From the NCBI RefSeq assembly GCF_004028155.1, contig NZ_SBII01000007.1, forward strand, positions 143,934 to 207,933: DNA of 64,000 bases, read 5' to 3'. The position numbers were made by a program, and so were the translations under genes. Numbering within the stretch: position 1 is the stretch's first letter; each line of letters opens with the position of its first letter. The DNA comes from Flavobacterium cerinum (lineage in GTDB: Bacteria > Bacteroidota > Bacteroidia > Flavobacteriales > Flavobacteriaceae). Below, in pieces: positions 51,898 to 61,200 of this stretch. Under the pieces are notes generated by a model. It searched no databases. It was not told the origin of the DNA and saw nothing but the letters and a program-made list of their open reading frames with translations.

Positions 51898-52221
51898 ATG
51901 GAACAAGAAATAGACACGGCTCAACTGGGTGAAGACATTGTAAAAATGCTTAAAACCATTTATGACCCAGAGATTCCGGTAGATATATATGAACTGGGAC
52001 TTATTTATGATGTAATGGTAAATACAGATCTGGAAGTAAAGATATTAATGACACTTACATCGCCTAACTGCCCTGTTGCAGAGAGTCTGCCGTTAGAGGT
52101 AGAGCAAAAAATAAAAGGAATTGAAGGTGTTATTGCTGCTGAGGTTGAAATTACTTTCGATCCGCCTTGGACCCGTGACCTTATGAGCGAAGAAGCAAAG
52201 CTGGAACTGGGAATGCTTTAA
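51898..52221 (+). CDS. sufT: SUF system protein SufT (MIP18/DUF59 family)
   Basis: A 107-residue MIP18-like protein that assists Fe-S cluster maturation. DPEIPVDIYELGLIYDV (about 23-39), TSPNCPVAESLP with the conserved Cys (about 57) and FDPPWTRDLMSEEAK are DUF59 signatures. It ends the sufS-lipoprotein-sufE-sufT series; DUF2480 follows after a REP-like repeat. Confidence 0.93.
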   Translation: MEQEIDTAQLGEDIVKMLKTIYDPEIPVDIYELGLIYDVMVNTDLEVKILMTLTSPNCPVAESLPLEVEQKIKGIEGVIAAEVEITFDPPWTRDLMSEEAKLELGML

Positions 52222-52228
52222 AAAAACA

Positions 52229-52296
52229 GTGTCACATTGAGCTTGTCGAGAGTATTTTTACGGTAAGTAATGCTTTGACAGGCTCAGCATGACTCC
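52229..52296. repeat. REP-like palindromic element
   Basis: GTCACATTGAGCTTGTCGAG (52231-52250) faces CTTTGACAGGCTCAGCATGA (52273-52292) as an imperfect inverted repeat, with a loop of 22 bases. The GAGCTTGTCGA core is the dispersed palindromic repeat I know from many Bacteroidota intergenic regions. Only one copy is seen in this window. It separates sufT from the DUF2480 gene. Confidence 0.65.
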
Positions 52297-52346
52297 TCCC
52301 GATTTTAGAATTCAATTAGAAACGGGGAAATTAGAAACCAGAAATC

Positions 52347-52856
52347 ATGGAAGAACAAGAAATAATAAACCGTGTTGCAAACAGCGTCCTTCAGGTATTT
52401 GATCTTGAAGATTATTATCCGTCAGGAGAACGTGCAGCATTAGATATATCAGGCTGGTTGTGGGAAGGTTTTGTGCTTCGTGAAAAAGAATTTCGCGATA
52501 CACTTAAAAACCATGACTGGGAGCAGTATAGCGGTAAGTATATTGCCTTGTATTGCAGTACCGATGCCATTGTACCGGCATGGGCTTATATGCTTGTTAC
52601 GGTCTCGTTACAGCCTTTTGCTAAAAAAGTAGTACAGGGCAGGGTAGAAGACATTAATATTCAGTTATACCAGGAAATCCTTAATACCTTAGATTATAGC
52701 GAATATGTAGATAAGCCTGTAATAATTAAGGGCTGTTCTAAAAAACCCGTACCGCAGGAAGCATATGTTATGGCTACTGTAAAACTCATGCCGATTGCTA
52801 AAAGTATCATGTTTGGAGAGGCATGTTCATCTGTGCCATTGTATAAAAGAAAGTAA
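52347..52856 (+). CDS. DUF2480 family protein
   Basis: A 169-residue cytosolic protein matching my recollection of DUF2480, common in Bacteroidota beside suf genes. Blocks LDISGWLWEGFVLREKEFRD and YIALYCSTDAIVPAWAYMLV are typical. Three Cys are present (ALYCS, KGCSKK, GEACSS). The function is unknown; steady linkage to SUF genes suggests a part in Fe-S assembly, which is inference. Confidence 0.85.
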   Translation: MEEQEIINRVANSVLQVFDLEDYYPSGERAALDISGWLWEGFVLREKEFRDTLKNHDWEQYSGKYIALYCSTDAIVPAWAYMLVTVSLQPFAKKVVQGRVEDINIQLYQEILNTLDYSEYVDKPVIIKGCSKKPVPQEAYVMATVKLMPIAKSIMFGEACSSVPLYKRK

Positions 52857-52919
52857 GATTTTTAACAAAAACACTAAGGTTTTTAACACAAACGCAGGGA
52901 TTAGGTTTTTTTTATTAAT

Positions 52920-52927
52920 TATATTTG
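52920..52927 (+). promoter_or_regulatory. -7 box of the DUF3078 gene
   Basis: TATATTTG is a perfect TAnnTTTG 18 bases before ATG 52946. An in-frame TTG at 52925 lies within it and cannot be the start. Confidence 0.6.
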
Positions 52928-52945
52928 TGTAAACACAAATTAAAT

Positions 52946-53827
52946 ATGAAGAAAAAACTACTATTCTTATTTTCCCTGTTGGGTATGCTAAGTGCAAACG
53001 CACAGGATCCTGTGGCTGCTGTTCAGGATACTTTAGGTCCATGGACAACTAAAGGGAATGCTACGCTGTTGTTTAACCAATCTACTTTTAGTAACTGGGT
53101 TGCCGGTGGAGAGAACAATATCGCTGCAAGCATCGGTGTAAACTATGACTTTAACTACAAAAAAGGCGAATGGTCGTGGGATAACAAGGTTATTGCATCT
53201 TACGGTATTGTTAAAACCAAAACAACGCCTTTTGCTAAGAAAACTGATGACCGTTTAGAACTTAATTCTGTATTGGGGAAAAAAGCATCAGAGAGATGGT
53301 ACTATTCTGCATTCCTTAATTTTAAAACACAGTTTACCAAAGGTTACGTTTACGGTAAAGATGATTTTGGTGCAGAAATAAGAGATGAGTATACTAACTT
53401 TTTATCTCCGGGTTATTTACTTGTAGGTCCTGGTATGATGTACAAAAGAGACGATAATTTTAGGATAAACCTGTCTCCGGCTACGTCTAAATTTACATTC
53501 GTAGATTCTAATATGACATTGCCTGACGAAGCTTATTTTGGGGTGAAAGAAGGAAAATCAATGCGTTATGAACTGGGTTTTAATGCCTCTATGTATTATA
53601 AGCTTGATGTTATTGCTAATGTAACTTTCGAAAACATCCTTAATTTATATTCTAATTATCTGGAAGATCCTCAAAATGTGGATTTAGATTACCAGCTTAA
53701 TGTTGTAATGCGCATTAATCGTTACCTAACCACAAACCTTTCGTTCCAAACTATTTATGATGACAATGCTTATCAAGGTTTCCAGGTGCGCCAGGTATTT
53801 GGTGTAGGAGCAAATTATGGCTTCTAA
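52946..53827 (+). CDS. DUF3078 outer-membrane barrel-like protein
   Basis: About 293 residues, signal MKKKLLFLFSLLGMLSANAQ. The mature part alternates short beta strands (FNQSTFSNWVAGGENNIAASIGVNYDFNY is the DUF3078 opening) and ends in an aromatic residue (VGANYGF), as outer-membrane barrels do. Role unknown. Its own promoter sets the start. A strong bidirectional terminator follows. Confidence 0.85.
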   Translation: MKKKLLFLFSLLGMLSANAQDPVAAVQDTLGPWTTKGNATLLFNQSTFSNWVAGGENNIAASIGVNYDFNYKKGEWSWDNKVIASYGIVKTKTTPFAKKTDDRLELNSVLGKKASERWYYSAFLNFKTQFTKGYVYGKDDFGAEIRDEYTNFLSPGYLLVGPGMMYKRDDNFRINLSPATSKFTFVDSNMTLPDEAYFGVKEGKSMRYELGFNASMYYKLDVIANVTFENILNLYSNYLEDPQNVDLDYQLNVVMRINRYLTTNLSFQTIYDDNAYQGFQVRQVFGVGANYGF

Positions 53828-53876
53828 TCTTTTATAGATATACTTAAATAATACACTATATATGTATATATAAAAT

Positions 53877-53910
53877 AAAAAAATCCCGCGATAGCGGGAT
53901 TTTTTTATTC
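53877..53910. terminator. Bidirectional terminator, DUF3078 / hflX
   Basis: AAATCCCGC / GCGGGATTT (53881-53889 / 53894-53902) with a four-base loop, A-run left and T-run right. Confidence 0.9.
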
Positions 53911-55134
53911 TTTCTCTTCAGCAAGATTCTCTTTATAATCTGGATAAAGAAATTTGTTATAAGGGAAGCGGGAAATATGAATTTCTCTTACAGCTTCATA
54001 TACTTTTTCCCTAAACTCTTCAAAATTCTCTTTATTTACTGCCGATATAAACAGTGCATTACTTTCGCCAACATTACTCATCCAGGTTGCTTTCCAATCT
54101 TCCAGTGTGTTATGTTTGGTTGTCTTTTCTGTTATTAAATCGTCTTCCTCTATAGTAAGGGGTTTGTAAGCATCAATTTTATTGAATACCATAATGGTTT
54201 TCTTATTGTTACTTTTAATGTCCTGTAATATTTGATTTACCGATGCAATATGTTCTTCAAACTCAGGGTGTGATATGTCTACAATATGTAATAACAAGTC
54301 GGCTTCACGAACCTCGTCAAGCGTACTTTTAAACGACTCGATAAGCTGTGTAGGAAGTTTCCTGATGAATCCAACAGTATCAGACAGTAAGAATGGCAGG
54401 TTTTTAATAACTACTTTTCTCACTGTAGTATCCAGGGTCGCAAACAGTTTGTTTTCTACAAAAACCTCACTTTTACTTATCACATTCATAAGTGTAGATT
54501 TCCCTACGTTAGTATACCCTACAAGAGCAACTCTTACCATGGCACCGCGATTACCGCGCTGTACAGACATTTGACGGTCGATGGTTTTAATTTTCTCCTT
54601 TAATAAAGCAATACGGTCGCGCACAATACGTCTGTCGGTCTCGATCTCTGTTTCACCGGGGCCACGCATACCAATACCACCACGCTGACGCTCAAGGTGA
54701 GTCCACATACCAGACAGCCTTGGTAACAGATATTGGCATTGTGCCAATTCTACCTGAGTACGGGCATAGGATGTTTCTGCACGTTGTGCAAAAATGTCCA
54801 GTATCAGGTTGGTTCTATCCAATACTTTTATGTCCAGTATCTTGGTTATGTTTTTTTGCTGGGCAGGTGTAAGTTCATCATCAAAAATGATGGTGGTAAT
54901 ATCGTTTTCCTTTATGTATAGGTTTATTTCTTCAATTTTACCCGTACCCAGAAACGTTTTTGGGTTAGGTCGTTCCATTTTTTGTGAAAAACGTTTCACT
55001 ACTTCGCCACCGGCTGTAAAGGTTAGAAATTCAAGTTCGTCAAGATACTCGGTTAGTTTCTCCTCGTTTTGATTTTGGGTGACAACACCTGCAATTATCG
55101 TTTTTTCGAATTTAATTGACTCTTTTTCAAGCAT
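53905..55134 (-). CDS. hflX: Ribosome-splitting GTPase HflX
   Basis: GTPase that binds and splits stalled 70S ribosomes, 409 residues. ATG 55134 (MLEKESIKFEKTIIAGV) is chosen: the longer frame to 55233 runs through the promoter. The HflX N-domain includes FLGTGKIEEI and ARTQVELAQCQYLLPRLSGMW, then a GGIGMRGPGETEIETDRR glycine-rich block. The G1 loop is GYTNVGKST, with DTVGFI (G3) and NKID (G4). Confidence 0.96.
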   Translation of the reverse strand: MLEKESIKFEKTIIAGVVTQNQNEEKLTEYLDELEFLTFTAGGEVVKRFSQKMERPNPKTFLGTGKIEEINLYIKENDITTIIFDDELTPAQQKNITKILDIKVLDRTNLILDIFAQRAETSYARTQVELAQCQYLLPRLSGMWTHLERQRGGIGMRGPGETEIETDRRIVRDRIALLKEKIKTIDRQMSVQRGNRGAMVRVALVGYTNVGKSTLMNVISKSEVFVENKLFATLDTTVRKVVIKNLPFLLSDTVGFIRKLPTQLIESFKSTLDEVREADLLLHIVDISHPEFEEHIASVNQILQDIKSNNKKTIMVFNKIDAYKPLTIEEDDLITEKTTKHNTLEDWKATWMSNVGESNALFISAVNKENFEEFREKVYEAVREIHISRFPYNKFLYPDYKENLAEEKE

Positions 55135-55160
55135 AATTTTGTTATAAAAATGTAAAATTA

Positions 55161-55168
55161 CAAAAATA
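55161..55168 (-). promoter_or_regulatory. hflX promoter -7 box
   Basis: TATTTTTG on the minus strand, perfect TAnnTTTG, 26 bases before ATG 55134. Confidence 0.5.
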
Positions 55169-55262
55169 AAGGCATAAGATTTTCTAAAAACCTTGCGAAT
55201 CCTCGGTTTTTCAATAAATATGTTAAATTTCACTAAAATGTTATGTATATGTTATATTTTTT

Positions 55263-55270
55263 TAAATTTG
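55263..55270 (+). promoter_or_regulatory. -7 box of the giant surface protein gene
   Basis: TAAATTTG, perfect TAnnTTTG, 28 bases before the start codon. A second weaker TATATTTT lies at 55253-55260. Confidence 0.5.
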
Positions 55271-55298
55271 GAGATTAAATTTAGCTAAACCATAAATT

Positions 55299-58200
55299 AT
55301 GAAAAAAATTACGTTAATGATCATCGTATCGTTGATGTCCTTTTTGGGTTATGCGCAAGGACTGCCTCTGGAGATTTTTGATGCTCCATGGACAGTAAAC
55401 GGGGCCAGCCTCGAAAATGCGCCACCTGGATGGATTGTCAATAACCGTTACGGGATTAACAAGCAATGGATTCAGACGATTCCAGGAAATGCGTCTATGG
55501 TGCCCTATCAGGGTATCGGACATTCAGCTTACATCGACAGAGAGCAAGCTGGAGGAGCAGGTACAATACCAGAAGACTGGTTAGTTACCAAAGAATTTAT
55601 AGTGCCTGCAAATGGTGAACTTACTTTTGTATCCAGGCTGACGATTCAGCAGGATCAGGGAAGTGTTTACAAAATTAAAATTATTGAGATAGGGGGAACT
55701 TCGGGGAATCCTACAGGAGTAGCACCTCCTCTTGATAGTTATGTTACTTTGCAGACATTAACGGAACTTCAAATGAACCCTTCTCAACAGGATTGGGCAA
55801 ACAAAGCGTTTGCTATTCCAGCAACATATACCAATAAAACGGTACGTATTGCTTTTGTAATGGAAGGTGATTTTAAAGACCGTTGGTTTATTGATAATGT
55901 AATGGTAGCCGCGGCATGTGTGGCTCCGGTTACACTTACAGTAAACAATGTAACTTTAGGAACAACAACAGCTGAACTTAGCTGGATAAGCCCGGGCGTA
56001 AGCAAATGGGATGTTGATATTGTTCTGGACTCACAAGCTCCAACAGGAGTAGGTGTAGAGTACACAGGAACATTGCCTTATTTAAAAACAGGCCTTCTTG
56101 AGTGTACTTCTTACAAATACTTTGTAAGGGCAAAATGTGATGGTGGGGGAATAAGCCCTTGGCAGGGGCCATTTTTCTTTAAAACAAGATGTTTAGGAGA
56201 AAACTGTGCTAGTCCAATAGTTATTCCGCCGGCACTTCCTTATAGTACAAATAATACTACTGCAGCGTTTACAGATTTCTATGAAGGCACACCTGGAACA
56301 GGTTGTGTTGGTACTGGAAATTATCTTGCTGGTAATGACGTAGTGTATAGTTTTAAACCTGCTGTTACAGGTCCATTAAACATTACACTTAGTAATACAG
56401 GTGGCCCTGCAGGTATGTTTATCTACTCTAGCTGTGCTAATATCGGAGTTAGCTGTATCGCAGGTGCTGTTGCATCGGCTACAGTTTCTGGAGAGCTTCC
56501 GGCATTCCCGGGTGTTGCAGATACTACTTATTATATAGTAATCTCTACAAACGGTACTCCGCAAACAACAAATTATACTTTAACGATTCAACAGGCAGCT
56601 TGTGCTAAACCTACTGGCGGAACCGCAGTAGCAGCAGCTACAACTGCAGACCTTTCATGGACTGCTGGTACTGTTGGAGCTACTCAATGGGAAGTTGCTG
56701 TTCAACCGGTAAATAGTGGTATTCCGGCAGGTGCTGGTCAGCCAACAACGGTAAACACGAATTCTCCGGTCAATATGACAAACGCTGGAGTACCTCTTAC
56801 AGTTGCTACTGCTTATGAATATTATGTTAGAGAAAAATGTGCATCTCCTGCAAATACTTTTAGTATTTGGGCAGGACCATTCCTGTTTTCAACAACACAG
56901 GTGCCATCGCCTTTAGACTATGCCGAAAACTTTGATGCAGCCACACATGGCTGGGCATTAAGTAACGGTAACCAAATCAATAAATGGTATGTGGGTAGTG
57001 CTACAAGCAACAGCCCGGGTAAATCATTATATATTTCTAATGATAACAGTATAACGAACGCATATACTACAACATCTGCTTCAATTGTTCATGCATATAA
57101 AGATGTTATGCTGCCAGCAGTTGTTTCAGATTTAAGCCTTAGCTTCGACTGGAAATGTCTTGGTGAAGGAACTGTAGATTATGTAAGAGTATGGTTGGTT
57201 CCTGCTAGCTTTACTCCTACTGCAGGTACAGGAATTACTGCAGCAACAGATCGTATACAGGTTGTAGCTACCCTTAACAATTCAGGTACATTCTGGAATA
57301 CAAGTAACAGTGTAATTAATGTTGCCGGTATGGGCGGTACTGCAAGAAGACTTGTATTTGAGTGGAGAAATAATGCAAACTCAGGTTCGCAGCCACCGGC
57401 AGCAATCGATAACGTTAATCTTAAAGTTATTACCTGCCCTCAACCTACTGCACTTGTTTTAGGTACATTTAATGATACGGCTATACAGGTAAACTGGACA
57501 GCTCCTGCACCGGCACCGGCTGGATATGATGTTTATTATTCTACAACGAGTAATACACCTCCTACAGCTGCGACTTTGCCTCAGGTAGAAAACGTACCAA
57601 CGCCTACGTATACATTTAACAATCCTACTCCTTCTGCAACATACTATGTGTGGGTAAGAAGTAATTGTGGATCAACAGATAAAAGTTTCTGGACAGGACC
57701 TATCAGCTTTAATACGCCACAAGTTCCTGCTACAATGAACTATACACAGAATTTTGATCTTGGTGCTCACAACTTTACATTATCTAATGGTACACAAACA
57801 AATAAGTGGGCTGTAGGTACAGCAACATTTAATAGCCCGGGCTCTTCTTTATATATATCAGAAGATAATGGTGCAACAAGTACTTATAATGTAAATACAA
57901 CTACTGCAGTTCATGCTTATAGAGACATTCAGATGCCTGCAACCGTAAACCAGTTATTACTGAAATTTGACTGGAAATGTATGGGTGAAGGAACAACAAA
58001 TCCTCTGGATTATATTAGAGTATGGATCGTACCAGTTACATTTAGTCCAACTCCTGGTGCTGGAATTACTGCAGCAGCAGACCGTATAGCGGTAACTGGA
58101 ATGCTAAATCAGTCTGCCGATTGGAAAACAAGTACAAATGTATTAACAGTTCCTACTTTTGGCGGTCAGGTAAAAAGACTTGTTTTTGAGTGGAGAAACG

Positions 58201-61200
58201 ATTTAAGTGTAGGTGTTATGCCTGCAGGAGCAGTTGATAATATTAACCTTTCGGTTATTACATGTCAGGCTCCATCTGCACTAGTACTTAACTCTACAAC
58301 TTTAGGTTCAGCAACATTTAGCTGGACAGCGCCTACTCAGGTACCTGCTAGTTACGATTACTATATCTCTACGGGAACTACTCCACCATCAGATGCTGAA
58401 GTAGGTGTAAACGTACCAACAGGAACAACGGCTACTCCTGGTGGCTTAGCAGAGTCTACAAGTTATAACGTTTGGGTAAGAAGTCATTGTGGAGGCACAG
58501 ACGGAAACAGTTTCTGGATAGGCCCACTGAACTTCCTTACACCGCAGACTCCTGCGACAATGGATTATACTCAAAACTTTGATGCCGGTGCACATGGCTG
58601 GGCATTAAATAATGGTTCTCAGGTTAATAAATGGGTTGTAGGTGCTGCAACAAGCAATAGCCCTGCTAACTCTTTATACATTTCAAATGATAACGGAGTA
58701 ACTAATGCTTATACTGTTGGAACTACAGCAGTAGTACATGCATATAGAGATATTCAGTTACCAGCTGTTTCGGAGCAATTATTACTTTCATTTGATTGGA
58801 AAAATGCCGGACAGGCAAATACTGATTATGTAAGAGTATGGATGGTTCCATTAACGTATAATCTGGTACCTGGTACACAAATTACTGCAGCAGCAGATCG
58901 TGTACAAATAGGAGGCAACTTTAGTGATTCTGCTACTTGGAAAACTTTCCAATCGGTGGTTTTTGCTAACGCTTATGCATCACAGGTAAGAAGACTTGTG
59001 TTTGAGTGGAGAAATGATAACTTCTCTGGAACACAGCCACCGGCAGCTATAGATAATATTAATCTTAAGTATATCCAGTGTCCTCAGCCTTCTGCTTTAA
59101 TATTAACAGGCACAACAACAGTAACGGCTGATTTTTCTTGGACTGCACCAATAACTACTGCACCAACATATGATGTTTATTATTCTACAGATCCTACTGC
59201 GCCAACAGCGACTACAGTACCTAATGGAGGTACAGCTGTAGTTCCAACAAACGCAAGTATATCTGGTCTTGAAGATGGTGTAAACTATAATGTTTGGGTA
59301 AGAAGTAACTGTGGCCCGAATGGCACTAGCCTTTGGATAGGACCCCTTAATTTCAACACAATGCAAATCCCTGCGGATTTAAATTATGTTCAGAATTTTG
59401 ATGGCGTTGCACCACACAAATGGATGTTGAATAACGGTACACAAACTAATAAATGGACAGTAGGTACAGCTACATTTAATAGCCCTGGAAAATCATTATA
59501 TATTAGTAATGATAATGGTGTAACTAATAACTACGATACAGGTTCACAATCTACTGTGCATGCTTACAGGGATATTATGATTCCTACTGGAGCAAACATG
59601 GTAGATATATCTTTCGACTGGAAAAATGTTGGAGAAGGGACATTACCTGGAACAGTATGGGATTACATCAAAGTTTGGATAGTACCTGTTACGTTTAACC
59701 CAACTCCTGGTACATTAATTACTGCAGCTGCAGACCGTATTCAGCTTGGAACTGTACTAAATCAAAGTCCTAACTGGAAAAATGCACTGTATGTTTACAA
59801 CGCAGCAGCTGTTGCCGGACAACCGGTAAGAGTTGTGTTTGAGTGGAGAAATGATACTAGTGGAGGTACACCGCCACCGGCAGCTATCGATAATATCGAT
59901 ATCAGATTGTTAACATGTCCTCAGCCAACTGCGCTTCAGGTACTTGAAAAAAGTATGACAACTGCTAAATTAGCATGGACAGAAACAGGTACAGCTAGTA
60001 GCTGGGAAGTATATGTAGTGCCTGCAGGACAACCTGCTCCAACGGCTACTACTGATGGTGAAGATGCAGCAACTAATCCATATGTGTACTCAACAGGTTT
60101 ACAGTCTGGTACATCTTATGAATATTATGTAAGATCTGTTTGTTCAACGACTGATAAAAGTCGTTGGAGTGGGCCTTTCGCCTTTAACACGACTATTTGT
60201 GAACCTATAGATCAGTGTTCTTATGACTTCATCTTAACCGATTCAGGTAACAATGGATGGCAGGGGAATGTAATGAGAATTACACAAAATGGAATTCTTG
60301 TAGGAACTCTTGGACCTCAAATTACAAATGGCGGACCAACAACTGTTTCTATACCTTTATGTTCTGGAATACCGTTTGAAGTATTCTGGGTAAATGCTAA
60401 AAACAGTACTCCAACGGGATCTAATTTTAGCCAGATTGGTTTACAAATTGTGAATCCGTTTAACGGGCAAACTGTATTTAACAGAATTGCGGGATCGCCG
60501 GCACTAAACATGGGTACTGTAATTTATACAGGTATGGCTTATTGCCAAACAATTACTTGTGCACAGCCTACGGCCTTAGTGAGTGAAAGCGTACCGAATG
60601 CTCCAAATACTACAAAATTAAGATGGACTCCAGGTGGTACTGAAACGAAGTGGGAAGTTGTTTTCCAGCCTCAAACGGCGAATTTCCCTTCTAACACACC
60701 TCCACAATCTATAATTGTAGATGGTAATCCTAACGTAGTAATACCAGATCTTGTATCAGGTCAATTATACGAGTACTATGTAAGAGCTATTTGTGATCCT
60801 AATAGCAAAAGTTTCTGGTCTGGACCACTTTACTTCTCGATCTTTACACCACCTGCTTGTGCAGATGTAACTGTATTGGATCCGGATTTAGTGATAATAG
60901 CACCGGATACTGAATATGTAATTTGTTCTGGAGACGAACTTAACGTAGACTTTAAAGCTAGTTATTTCCAGGCTTCACAAACTACATCATATGGTGTAAC
61001 AAGTATTCCTTATGCACTACCTTTCCCTACAACAGGAGGAACAATAATGGATATTACTACAGATGACCAGTGGGCTCCTGTAGCACAACTTCCATTCGAA
61101 TTCTGTTTCTTCGGACAGGCTTATAATAGAGCTCAGGTTGGTTCTAACGGGGTAATTAGTTTTGATGCTAATTATGAAACAGGTGTTAACTGTGCATACG

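Noticed and set aside
55135..55233. Upstream extension of hflX by 33 residues
   Set aside because: It crosses a perfect -7 box at 55161-55168 and has no likeness to HflX N-termini.
56600..59930. CRISPR-like or mobile repeat array
   Set aside because: The repeats are about 820 bases long, in frame and encode repeated protein domains; there is no spacer structure.
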